11,910 nt of DNA from assembly GCA_035464115.1 (NCBI GenBank), contig DATHSN010000034.1, forward strand, positions 1-11,910, written 5' to 3'. The notes below the pieces were generated by a model. It was not told the origin of the DNA and made no database searches. It saw nothing but the letters and a program-made list of their open reading frames with translations. Of this stretch, positions 1 to 10,345 are shown piece after piece. This DNA is from DATHSN01 sp035464115. Lineage in GTDB: Bacteria; Actinomycetota; Acidimicrobiia; Acidimicrobiales; SKKL01. The position numbers were made by a program, and so were the translations under genes. The first letter of the stretch is position 1, and every line of letters starts with the position of its first letter.

Positions 1-3894
<3,894 letters not shown>

Positions 3895-3912
3895 CTGTTC
3901 TCCTCAGCTCCT

Positions 3913-6900
3913 TCAGCCGCGCTCGGCCTGGCGGCGGGCGTCTTCCTCGTCGCTGCCCCGTTCGGGTCGCGACAGGTCGATGCCCAGCTCCTCGGCCGTG
4001 CGGAAGATGTCCTCGTCGAGCTCGCGCATCTCGATCTCCTGGCCGGTGGTGGACAGGACCTCGACGTTGAGGCACAAGGCCTGCATCTCCTTGATGAGCA
4101 CCTTGAAGCTCTCGGGGATGCCGGGCTCGGGGATGTTCTCGCCCTTGACGATGGCCTCGTAGACCTTCACGCGGCCGAGCACGTCGTCGGACTTGATGGT
4201 GAGCAGCTCCTGCAGGCAGTAGGCGGCGCCGTAGGCCTCGAGGGCCCACACCTCCATCTCGCCGAACCGCTGGCCGCCGAACTGGGCCTTCCCGCCCAGG
4301 GGCTGCTGGGTGATCATCGAGTAGGGGCCCGTGGAGCGGGCGTGGATCTTGTCGTCGACGAGGTGGGCGAGCTTCAGGATGTACATGTACCCGACGGTGA
4401 TCGGGTTGTCGTAGGCCTGGCCGGTGCGCCCGTCGAAGACGGTGGTCTTGCCGTCGAGCTGGATGAGCCGGCCGCCGTCGCCGTAGCGGGGGTCGACCGC
4501 CTCGGGGTGCAGGGCCCCGAAGATCGCCTGGATGGTGGGGTGCTTGCCGGCTTCTTCGACCTCGTCCCAGTGGGCGCCGTCGAACACCGGGGTGGCGACG
4601 AGCGTGGACGGCGGGGTGTTGGTGCGCGTCTTGTACTCGGTGCCGCGGATGGGCTCGTCGCCGACGTCGATCTTGCCGTCGCCGGTGAGGTCCCAGCCCC
4701 AGCGGGCCGCGTAGCCGAGGTGGGCCTCGAGCACCTGGCCCACGTTCATGCGCGACGGCACGCCGAGCGGGTTCAAGATGATGTCGACCGGGGTGCCGTC
4801 GGCGAGGAACGGCATGTCCTCGATGGGCAGGATCCGGCTGATGACGCCCTTGTTGCCGTGGCGCCCGGCGAGCTTGTCGCCCACCGAGATCTTGCGGCGC
4901 TGGGCCACGTAGACCCGCACCAGCTGGTTGACGCCCGGGGGCAGCTCGTCGTTGTCGTCGCGGTTGAACACCTTGACGTCGATCACCTTGCCCGACTCGC
5001 CGTGGGGCACCTTGAGCGAGGTGTCGCGCACCTCACGGGCCTTCTCACCGAAGATGGCGCGCAGGAGGCGCTCCTCGGGGGTGAGCTCGGTCTCGCCCTT
5101 GGGGGTGACCTTGCCGACGAGCACGTCGCCGGCCTCGACCTCGGCGCCGATGCGGATGATGCCGCGCTCGTCGAGGTCGGCGAGGATCTCCTCGGACAGG
5201 TTGGGGATGTCGCGGGTGATCTCCTCGGGGCCCAGCTTGGTGTCGCGGGCGTCGATCTCGTGCTCGTGGATGTGGATCGACGTGAGCACGTCGTCCTTCA
5301 CGAGCCGCTCCGAGAGGATGATGGCGTCCTCGAAGTTGTAGCCCTCCCACGACATGAACGCGACGAGCAGGTTCTTGCCGAGCGCCAGCTCGCCGTGCTC
5401 GGTGGAGGGCCCGTCGGCGAGCACGTCGCCCTTGGCGACCTTCTGGCCGGCCTTCACCCGGGGCTTCTGGTTGATGCAGGTGTCCTGGTTCGACCGCTCG
5501 AACTTGAGGAGGCGGTGGATCTTCTTGCGGCCGGCGTAGTCGACGGTGATCGACTGGCCGTCGACCGCGGTGATGGTGCCGTCGGCCTCGGCGAGGACCA
5601 TGTCGCCCGCGTCGCGCGCCGCCACCGCCTCGATGCCGGTGCCGATGTAGGGGGCCTCGGCGCGCACCAACGGCACCGCCTGGCGCTGCATGTTGGCGCC
5701 CATCAGGGCCCGGTTGGCGTCGTCGTGCTCGAGGAACGGGATGAGCGCGGTGGCCACCGACACGATCTGCTTCGGCGACACGTCCATCATCTGGACCTCC
5801 GACGGCGGCACCGAGGAGATCTCGGTGGTGGCGCCGAAGAACACGTCGCGCTCGAGCTGCAGCTTCAGCTCGCCCAGGGTGGCGGCCTGCGGCGAGCGCC
5901 GCACCAGCACCCGGTCGTTGCGGAAGGTGCCGTCGGGGTTGAGGGGCGCGTTCGCCTGGGCGACGACGTACTCCTCCTCCTCGTCGGCCGCGAGGTAGAC
6001 GACCTCGTCGGTGACCCGACCGTCGACCACCCGGCGGTACGGCGACTCGATGAAGCCGAACTCGTTGACCCGCGCGAACGACGCCAGGCCGCCGATGAGA
6101 CCGATGTTGGGACCCTCCGGGGTCTCGATCGGGCACATCCGGCCGTAGTGGCTGAAGTGCACGTCGCGGACCTCGAAGCCGGCCCGCTCGCGCGACAGGC
6201 CACCCGGGCCCAACGCCGAGAGACGGCGACGGTGGGTGAGCCCCGACAGCGGGTTCACCTGGTCCATGAACTGCGACAGCTGCGAGGTGCCGAAGAACTC
6301 CTTGATGGCCGCGACCACCGGGCGGATGTTGATCAGCGTCTGGGGCGTGATGGCCTCGACGTCCTGGGTGGTCATGCGCTCGCGCACGACCCGCTCCATG
6401 CGCGACAGGCCGATGCGGACCTGGTTCTGGATGAGCTCGCCCACCGAGCGGATGCGGCGGTTGGCGAAGTGGTCCTGATCGTCGAGGCGGTAGCCCGGCT
6501 CGGCGTTCACCAGGTGCAGCAGGTACGTGGTGGCGGCGAGGACCTCGGCCGGCGACAGCACCGACTGGTCGGGCTCGGGGCGGTCGAGCTGGATGTCGAA
6601 CAGCTGCTCGATCTTGTCGAGCTCGGGGCCGAGCTTGCGGTTGAGCTTGTAGCGACCGACCCGGCTGAGGTCGTAGCGGCGGCTCTCGAAGAAGGCGTTC
6701 TTGAAGTAGGCGCGCGCCGACTCGACCGACGGCGGCTCACCCGGGCGGGCCCGCTTGTAGATCTCGACCAGGGCCTCGTCCTGGGTGGGGGCGAGGTCGC
6801 GGTCCTTCTCCCACTGGCCCTCGAGGAAGTCGAAGTGGCGCACGAAGCGGTCGAGGAACCCGGGCGCGTTCTCCTCGTCGTAGCCGAGGGCCCGCAGCAG

Positions 6901-7512
6901 CACGAACAGGCTCAGGCGGCGCTTGCGGGCCACCCGGGTGCCAGCGGTGACGTCCTTGCCGGGCTTCTGCTCGACGTCGAACTCGATCCACTCGCCGCGG
7001 TAGGGGTGGACGGTGCCGGTGACCAGCTGGTGCTTGGACAGGTTCCGCAGGCGGAACCGCTCGCCGGGCTGGAAGATGACGCCGGGCGAGCGCACCAGCT
7101 GGGAGACCACCACGCGCTCGGTGCCGTTGATGACGAAGGTGCCCTTGTCGGTCATCATCGGGAAGTCCCCCATGAAGACCGTCTGCTCCTTGATCTCACC
7201 GGTGTTGGCGTTCATGAACCGGGCGCGCACGAAGATCGGCGCGCTGTAGGTCATGTCCTTCTCCTTGCACTCGTCCACCGAGAACTTCGGTGGCGGGCGC
7301 AGGTCCTCGTCGTCGGGATCGAACTCGAGCTCGAGCTGGAGGGTCTCGGTGAAGTCCTTGATCGGGCTGATGTCGCGGAATGTCTCCGCGAGGCCCTGGT
7401 GCAAGAACCACTCGAACGACTCCCGCTGGATCGCGATCAGATCGGGGAGATCCAAGACCTCATCGAGGTTCGCGAACGAATAGCGGGCCCGGGCAGTGGA
7501 GCGAGAGGACAA
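3913..7512 (-). CDS. rpoB: DNA-directed RNA polymerase subunit beta
   Basis: This is the second catalytic subunit of RNA polymerase, and it forms the active-site cleft with RpoC. It has 1199 codons, slightly longer than mycobacterial RpoB (about 1170-1180). The start is TTG at 7512-7510, chosen because GAGGAG lies 6 nt upstream and the N-terminus (YSFANL, then LIAIQRESFEWFL) matches the family. The rifampicin-pocket segment is residues 408-434, with D417, H427 and S432 at the E. coli 516, 526 and 531 positions, so target-site rifampicin resistance is not predicted. The active-site motif GDKLAGRHGNKG contains K880 and K888. The C-terminal core has the family motifs KIHARSTGPYSMITQQPLGG and KVYEAIVKGENIPEPGIPES. 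Residues 941-952 form an unusual Asp/Gly loop resembling an EF-hand. The gene has its own likely promoters in the 300-nt gap upstream and is followed 18 nt later by rpoC. Confidence 0.99.
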   Translation of the reverse strand: MSSRSTARARYSFANLDEVLDLPDLIAIQRESFEWFLHQGLAETFRDISPIKDFTETLQLELEFDPDDEDLRPPPKFSVDECKEKDMTYSAPIFVRARFMNANTGEIKEQTVFMGDFPMMTDKGTFVINGTERVVVSQLVRSPGVIFQPGERFRLRNLSKHQLVTGTVHPYRGEWIEFDVEQKPGKDVTAGTRVARKRRLSLFVLLRALGYDEENAPGFLDRFVRHFDFLEGQWEKDRDLAPTQDEALVEIYKRARPGEPPSVESARAYFKNAFFESRRYDLSRVGRYKLNRKLGPELDKIEQLFDIQLDRPEPDQSVLSPAEVLAATTYLLHLVNAEPGYRLDDQDHFANRRIRSVGELIQNQVRIGLSRMERVVRERMTTQDVEAITPQTLINIRPVVAAIKEFFGTSQLSQFMDQVNPLSGLTHRRRLSALGPGGLSRERAGFEVRDVHFSHYGRMCPIETPEGPNIGLIGGLASFARVNEFGFIESPYRRVVDGRVTDEVVYLAADEEEEYVVAQANAPLNPDGTFRNDRVLVRRSPQAATLGELKLQLERDVFFGATTEISSVPPSEVQMMDVSPKQIVSVATALIPFLEHDDANRALMGANMQRQAVPLVRAEAPYIGTGIEAVAARDAGDMVLAEADGTITAVDGQSITVDYAGRKKIHRLLKFERSNQDTCINQKPRVKAGQKVAKGDVLADGPSTEHGELALGKNLLVAFMSWEGYNFEDAIILSERLVKDDVLTSIHIHEHEIDARDTKLGPEEITRDIPNLSEEILADLDERGIIRIGAEVEAGDVLVGKVTPKGETELTPEERLLRAIFGEKAREVRDTSLKVPHGESGKVIDVKVFNRDDNDELPPGVNQLVRVYVAQRRKISVGDKLAGRHGNKGVISRILPIEDMPFLADGTPVDIILNPLGVPSRMNVGQVLEAHLGYAARWGWDLTGDGKIDVGDEPIRGTEYKTRTNTPPSTLVATPVFDGAHWDEVEEAGKHPTIQAIFGALHPEAVDPRYGDGGRLIQLDGKTTVFDGRTGQAYDNPITVGYMYILKLAHLVDDKIHARSTGPYSMITQQPLGGKAQFGGQRFGEMEVWALEAYGAAYCLQELLTIKSDDVLGRVKVYEAIVKGENIPEPGIPESFKVLIKEMQALCLNVEVLSTTGQEIEMRELDEDIFRTAEELGIDLSRPERGSDEEDARRQAERG
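4657..4692 (-). other. EF-hand/dockerin-like Asp loop within RpoB
   Basis: Residues 941-952 read D-L-T-G-D-G-K-I-D-V-G-D. This fits the 12-position calcium loop pattern: acidic or hydroxyl side chains at positions 1, 3, 5, 9 and 12, Gly at 6 and Ile at 8. It sits just after the conserved NVGQVLEAHLG motif and before the ATPVFDG segment. From memory, other actinobacterial RpoB proteins have variable sequence here without such a loop. Clear flanking EF-hand helices are not seen, so any metal binding would be dockerin-like. Function is unproven. Confidence 0.5.
6211..6291 (-). other. Rifampicin-pocket segment (RRDR) of rpoB
   Basis: The 27 codons 408-434 align without gaps to E. coli RpoB 507-533. 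The main resistance positions carry the sensitive residues: D417 (516), H427 (526) and S432 (531). Two positions differ from the E. coli and M. tuberculosis sequence: V419 replaces N518 and R428 replaces K527. Position 518 is naturally variable among phyla, so neither change on its own indicates resistance. Confidence 0.95.
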
Positions 7513-7518
7513 GGAGCA

Positions 7519-7524
7519 CTCCTC
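7519..7524 (-). promoter_or_regulatory. Ribosome binding site that fixes the TTG start of rpoB
   Basis: GAGGAG lies 6 nt before TTG at 7512-7510. The in-frame codons upstream (GAG, GAG, TGC, TCC) offer no start, and the nearby GTG is out of frame. The first ATG in the reading frame lies far inside the conserved N-terminal region. TTG is therefore the supported start. Confidence 0.85.
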
Positions 7525-7619
7525 GAAAGGGTGTAGCGCGGGCAGACGGACGCGCGTGGGCGCGCGAGGTCACCGGGGCGAAGCGGCGACAGACAGGCGG
7601 GCGAGCACGGCAACGATGG

Positions 7620-7648
7620 ATGCTAGGCGCCTACACGCCAGAGGGCAA
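7620..7648 (-). promoter_or_regulatory. Candidate downstream promoter of rpoB (P2)
   Basis: TTGCCC at 7648-7643 and TAGCAT at 7625-7620 are separated by exactly 17 nt, a fair match to the primary sigma-factor consensus with the actinobacterial TAnnnT -10 form. Transcription would begin near 7613, leaving a leader of about 100 nt before rpoB. Confidence 0.5.
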
Positions 7649-7702
7649 CCCGCCCACGGCGGGTCGCAGGGCTCGACGCACGAGCGGAGCCCGATGGCGA
7701 GG

Positions 7703-7731
7703 AGGGTAAGCCGGCCGCTCGCCGGGGTCAA
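7703..7731 (-). promoter_or_regulatory. Likely upstream promoter of rpoBC (P1)
   Basis: TTGACC at 7731-7726 matches five of six consensus -35 bases. It is followed after exactly 17 nt by TACCCT at 7708-7703, a good actinobacterial -10. It lies between the strong hairpin after rplL and the rpoB start, where a promoter giving rpoBC expression independent of the ribosomal-protein genes would be expected. A start near 7696 gives a leader of about 185 nt. Confidence 0.7.
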
Positions 7732-7753
7732 GCGTTCCCGGGCGGTGGCGCGG

Positions 7754-7785
7754 CGACGCCCGGCCCCCGTGGGAGCCGGGCGTCG
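7754..7785 (-). terminator. Strong hairpin after rplL: terminator or attenuator
   Basis: A perfect 11-bp inverted repeat (CGACGCCCGGC at 7785-7775 pairing with 7764-7754, 10-nt loop) begins 28 nt after the rplL stop. No U-tract follows, so it is not a classical intrinsic terminator. U-poor hairpins of this kind are often proposed as terminators, attenuators or processing sites in high-GC actinobacteria. It would reduce read-through from rplJL into rpoBC and lies directly before P1. Confidence 0.6.
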
Positions 7786-7812
7786 ACCGGACCGGATCGG
7801 GGCGCGTCGTCG

Positions 7813-8196
7813 CTACTTGAGCTCGACGGAGGCGCCGGCGGCCTCGAGGGTCTCCTTGGCCTTCTCGGCGTCTTCCTTCGACACCTTCTCGAGCACGGGC
7901 TTCGGTGCGCCGTCGACCAGGTCCTTGGCCTCCTTGAGGCCCAGGTTGGTGAGGGCGCGCACCTCCTTGATGACCTGGATCTTCTTGTCGCCGGCGGCGG
8001 TGAGCACGACGTCGAACTCGTCCTGCTCCTCGGCGGCGGCCTCGCCGCCACCACCACCGGCGGCGGGCGCGGCGGCCATGGCCACCGGGGCCGCGGCGGT
8101 GACGCCGAAGCGCTCCTCGAACTCGCTGAGCAGCTCGCTCAGCTCGAGGACGGTCATGTTCGAGATGGCGTCGAGGATGTCGTCCTTGGTGGCCAT
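7813..8196 (-). CDS. rplL: 50S ribosomal protein L7/L12
   Basis: This is the stalk protein of the large ribosomal subunit, present as dimers on L10, which recruits translation factors and supports their GTPase activity. It has 127 residues, a normal length. The N-terminal dimerisation and L10-binding helices span about 1-33, followed by an Ala/Gly-rich flexible hinge at about 34-58 and the globular factor-binding domain at about 60-127, with the conserved KIQVIKEVR and LGLKEAKDLVDGAPK stretches. The ATG at 8196 is 1 nt beyond the rplJ TGA, and AAGGAG lies 7-8 nt upstream inside the end of rplJ, so translation is probably coupled to rplJ. The stop is TAG. Confidence 0.99.
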   Translation of the reverse strand: MATKDDILDAISNMTVLELSELLSEFEERFGVTAAAPVAMAAAPAAGGGGGEAAAEEQDEFDVVLTAAGDKKIQVIKEVRALTNLGLKEAKDLVDGAPKPVLEKVSKEDAEKAKETLEAAGASVELK

Positions 8197-8197
8197 G

Positions 8198-8842
8198 TCA
8201 GCTCTCCTTGGTGGGATCGGTGTCGGCCTCGGCGGGCGCCTCGGCGGTGTCGTCGGCCGCGGCCGGAGCCTCGGTGGCCGGCTCGGCGGTGGGGGCGCCG
8301 GGGGCGCCGCCCTGCTCGATCAGGGCCGCCAGCCCGTAGGCGAAGTTGCGCGGCAGGGCCTGGAGCAGACCGGCGAACTGCTGCATCGGCGCCGCGAACG
8401 CGCCGGCGAGGCGGGCGAGGAGCTCCTCGCGCGGGGCCACGTCGGCGAGGGCGGCGGCGTCGGCGGCGCTGAGCCGGGCCTCGCCCAGCACCCCGCCCTT
8501 GACGACCAGCGCCGGGTGGGCGCGACCGAAGTCGCGCAGCGCCTTGGCCACCGGCACGGGGTCGGCGGTGGCGCCGTCGGTGCCCTTGGGCACGAAGGCG
8601 ATGGCGGTCGGGCCGGTGAGCATGTCGTCGAGCTCGAGCCCGAGGTCGCGGGCCGCGAAGCGCACGAGGGTGTTCTTGTAGATGGTGACCTCACCACCGG
8701 CGGCACGCAGGGCCCGACGCAGCTCGGCCATGGCCGCCACGTTCAGTCCCCGGTACTCGGTGAGCAGCGCAGCGTCGGCGTTGGCGAGGCGGTCCTTGAC
8801 CTCCTCGACCACGGCGACCTTCTCTGGTCTCGGGTTGTCCAT
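8198..8842 (-). CDS. rplJ: 50S ribosomal protein L10, with a long acidic C-terminal tail
   Basis: L10 anchors the L7/L12 dimers to 23S rRNA at the base of the stalk. With L12 it represses its own operon in well-studied bacteria. The start is ATG at 8842, preceded by AGGAGG with a 5-nt spacer. The frame is open further upstream to about 8992, but that stretch shows no L10 homology and falls in the leader. There are 214 residues. The RNA-binding domain spans about 1-140, with LTEYRGLNVAAMAELRRALR and YKNTLVRFAA. The C-terminal L12-binding helix is near 158-177. Residues 178-214 are an Ala/Pro/Glu/Asp-rich low-complexity tail, so the protein is longer than the usual 165-180 residues. TGA is followed 1 nt later by the rplL ATG. 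Confidence 0.98.
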   Translation of the reverse strand: MDNPRPEKVAVVEEVKDRLANADAALLTEYRGLNVAAMAELRRALRAAGGEVTIYKNTLVRFAARDLGLELDDMLTGPTAIAFVPKGTDGATADPVPVAKALRDFGRAHPALVVKGGVLGEARLSAADAAALADVAPREELLARLAGAFAAPMQQFAGLLQALPRNFAYGLAALIEQGGAPGAPTAEPATEAPAAADDTAEAPAEADTDPTKES

Positions 8843-8847
8843 CGGCA

Positions 8848-8853
8848 CCTCCT
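8848..8853 (-). promoter_or_regulatory. Ribosome binding site of rplJ
   Basis: AGGAGG at 8853-8848 lies 5 nt before the ATG at 8842 and decides the start over in-frame upstream codons. The wider GAGGAGG (8854-8848) can pair with CTTCCTC at 8940-8934 in the same leader (7 bp, one G-U), so it may be masked. Confidence 0.85.
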
Positions 8854-8871
8854 CTCTCTGTTGTCCTGGAT

Positions 8872-8931
8872 CGGGGTGGGACCCCGTCAGAACAGCGACG
8901 GGGCGCTCGCAGCGACACGCGCGAACGCCCC
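8872..8931 (-). promoter_or_regulatory. Overlapping alternative hairpins upstream of rplJ
   Basis: Three stems share sequence. Stem A is 8931-8921 with 8910-8900 (11 bp, one G-U, 10-nt loop). Stem B is CCCCGTC at 8903-8897 with GACGGGG at 8888-8882 (7 bp, 8-nt loop). Stem C is CGGGGT at 8886-8881 with ACCCCG at 8877-8872 (6 bp, 3-nt loop). B excludes both A and C, whereas A and C can coexist. This arrangement suits a switch between two RNA folds ahead of the rplJ ribosome binding site. The role is inferred from base pairing only. Confidence 0.45.
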
Positions 8932-8967
8932 ATGAGGAAGCATTCGCCTCGTCGGGCGGGCCCGGGG

Positions 8968-9013
8968 GCCCGTTCGGCGACCGAGGTCGCACCGGAGGTC
9001 TACGGCGAGCAAG
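8968..9013 (-). promoter_or_regulatory. Candidate L10-binding leader element
   Basis: The stretch contains GCCGTAGACCTCCGGTGC (9007-8989). Its AGAC-nnnn-GGTGC spacing resembles the conserved core of bacterial L10 leaders as I remember it. It folds into an inner stem GCGAC/GTCGC (8990-8986 with 8981-8977, CUCG loop) and a short outer stem CCG/CGG (8995-8993 with 8972-8970). These are separated by an asymmetric internal loop, GU opposite CGAA, suggestive of a kink-turn. It lies 120-170 nt before the rplJ start, the expected place for feedback control by L10-L12. No covariance model was run. Confidence 0.42.
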
Positions 9014-9022
9014 ATCGGTTGT

Positions 9023-9038
9023 CGCTCCCGAAGGAGCG
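9023..9038 (-). terminator. UUCG-capped hairpin after rplA
   Basis: CGCTCC (9038-9033) and GGAGCG (9028-9023) form a perfect 6-bp stem around a UUCG tetraloop, an exceptionally stable RNA hairpin, about 50 nt after the rplA stop. No U-tract follows. It may mark the 3' end of the rplKA message, a processing site, or the 5' part of the rplJ leader. Confidence 0.45.
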
Positions 9039-9086
9039 GGGTCACGCTAGCGGTCGGCGAGCCGGCCGGCGAGTCGGGGGGTGGGA

Positions 9087-9797
9087 TCAGGCGCCGACGA
9101 CCTCGTCGGCACGGACGCGGTTGGGGTCGACCTTCACGCCCGGCCCCATGGTCGACGACAGCGTGACCCGGCGCACGTAGCGCCCCTTGGCCGCGGCCGG
9201 CTTGGCCCGCTGCAGCTCGTCGATGACGGCGCCGAGGTTGGCGGCGAGGGCCTCGGAGGTGAACGAGACCTTGCCGAGCGGCACGTGGACGTTGCCGTAG
9301 CGGTCGGTGCGGTACTCGACCTTGCCGCCCTTGAAGTCGGTGACGGCCTTGGCCACGTCGGTGGTGACGGTGCCGGTCTTGGGGTTCGGCATCAGGCCAC
9401 GGGGCCCGAGCACCCGACCGAGCCGACCGACCTGGGGCATGAGGTCGGGGGTGGCGATGGCGACGTCGAAGTCGAGCATGCCGCCCTCGACCTCGGCGGC
9501 GAGGTCGTCGGCGCCGACGAAGTCGGCGCCCGCCTCGCGGGCCTCGGCGGCGGCCTCGCCCTGGGCGAAGACCGCCACCCGGACGTCCTTGCCGGTGCCC
9601 GAGGGCAGCGCGACGGTGCCGCGCACCATCTGGTCGGCCTTGCGGGGGTCGACCCCGAGGCGGACGGCGAGCTCGACGGTCTCGTCGAAGCCGGCCGAGG
9701 CCAGGTGCTTCACCAGCTCGAGCGCCTCGGCGCCCGAGTGGAGGTGGTCGCGATCGAAGCGCTTCAGCGCGTCGGTGTACTTCTTGCCCTTCGCCAT
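9087..9797 (-). CDS. rplA: 50S ribosomal protein L1
   Basis: L1 binds 23S rRNA at the mobile L1 stalk next to the E site and helps release deacylated tRNA. In several bacteria it also represses the rplKA operon by binding its mRNA. There are 236 residues, close to the usual 230. The start begins MAKGKKYTDA, with GGAG and a 5-nt spacer upstream. The family signature is at about 116-143, with MPQVGRLGRVLGPRGLMPNP, and the second RNA-contact region near 157-182 has FKGGKVEYRTD. The 87-nt gap to rplK (9798-9884) holds only a short CACCG/CGGTG repeat and no recognisable promoter, so rplK and rplA are probably one transcript. The stop is TGA. Confidence 0.99.
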   Translation of the reverse strand: MAKGKKYTDALKRFDRDHLHSGAEALELVKHLASAGFDETVELAVRLGVDPRKADQMVRGTVALPSGTGKDVRVAVFAQGEAAAEAREAGADFVGADDLAAEVEGGMLDFDVAIATPDLMPQVGRLGRVLGPRGLMPNPKTGTVTTDVAKAVTDFKGGKVEYRTDRYGNVHVPLGKVSFTSEALAANLGAVIDELQRAKPAAAKGRYVRRVTLSSTMGPGVKVDPNRVRADEVVGA

Positions 9798-9884
9798 GTC
9801 GGCTCCCTCGTCTGGGTCGGCGTCCCGGGCGAGGTCCTCCCGGTGACGCAGTGGGCGGCGGGGCCGAGCGGCACCGCCGGTGGA

Positions 9885-10313
9885 TCAGGCCTCGACGGTG
9901 ATGCCCATCGACCGGGCCGTGCCCGCCACCTGCAGCTTGGCGGCCTCGATGTCGTTGGCGTTGAGGTCGGGCAGCTTGGTCTGGGCGATGTCGGTGAGCT
10001 GGGCCTGGGTGATCGAGCCCGCCCCCTCCTTGCCCGGCGCGGTGGAGCCCTTGGCGATGCCGGCGGCCTCGCGGATGAGCACCGGCGTGGGCGGCGTCTT
10101 GGTGATGAACGTGAAGGTGCGGTCCTCGAAGACCGTGATCTCGACCGGGATGATCGTGCCCCGTTGGGCCTCGGTGCGAGCGTTGTACTCCTTGCAGAAG
10201 TCCATGATCGCGACGCCGTGGGGCCCGAGCGCGGTGCCCACCGGCGGCGCCGGGGTGGCGGCGCCCGCAGGGATCTGGATCTTGACGACCGCAGCGACCT
10301 TCTTCTTCGCCAT
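9885..10313 (-). CDS. rplK: 50S ribosomal protein L11
   Basis: L11 binds the GTPase-associated region of 23S rRNA, supports elongation-factor turnover, and is needed for RelA-type stringent signalling and thiostrepton sensitivity in other bacteria. There are 142 residues, the typical length. The N-terminal domain (about 1-70) has the proline-rich signature around PAPPVGTALGPHGVAIMDFC, followed by EYNARTE. The rRNA-binding C-terminal domain (about 71-142) ends in DIEAAKLQVAGTARSMGITV. The ATG at 10313 has a modest ribosome binding site, AGGA with a 9-nt spacer. It follows nusG after a 129-nt gap packed with hairpins. Confidence 0.99.
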   Translation of the reverse strand: MAKKKVAAVVKIQIPAGAATPAPPVGTALGPHGVAIMDFCKEYNARTEAQRGTIIPVEITVFEDRTFTFITKTPPTPVLIREAAGIAKGSTAPGKEGAGSITQAQLTDIAQTKLPDLNANDIEAAKLQVAGTARSMGITVEA

Positions 10314-10345
10314 GGGGTGGGTTCCTCGCTTCGAACTGCGTGCCG

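Larger units (their letters stand above)
7513..7702 (-). promoter_or_regulatory. 5' leader of rpoB
   Basis: This is the untranslated region between the upstream rpoB promoter and the TTG start, about 185 nt if that promoter is used and about 100 nt from the downstream one. No small reading frame with a good ribosome binding site stands out. It holds two compact inverted repeats: 7664-7648 (7-bp stem, 3-nt loop) and 7566-7551 (CGCGCG arms, 4-nt loop). The first abuts the -35 box of the downstream promoter. No known riboswitch or ribosomal-protein site was recognised. Confidence 0.4.

Noticed and set aside
7496..8935. A 479-codon plus-strand reading frame over rplL, rplJ and gaps
   Set aside because: It is antisense to rplL and rplJ, and its start falls within the rpoB leader and promoters. 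No recognisable domain or ribosome binding site.
8843..8992. A 50-codon N-terminal extension of L10
   Set aside because: The frame is open upstream, but there is no L10 homology there, the best ribosome binding site is just before ATG 8842, and the region holds leader structures.
9044..9049. TAGCGT as a -10 box for an rplJ promoter
   Set aside because: The hexamer fits TAnnnT but no acceptable -35 lies 16-18 nt upstream and no TGn extension precedes it, so I could not support a promoter.
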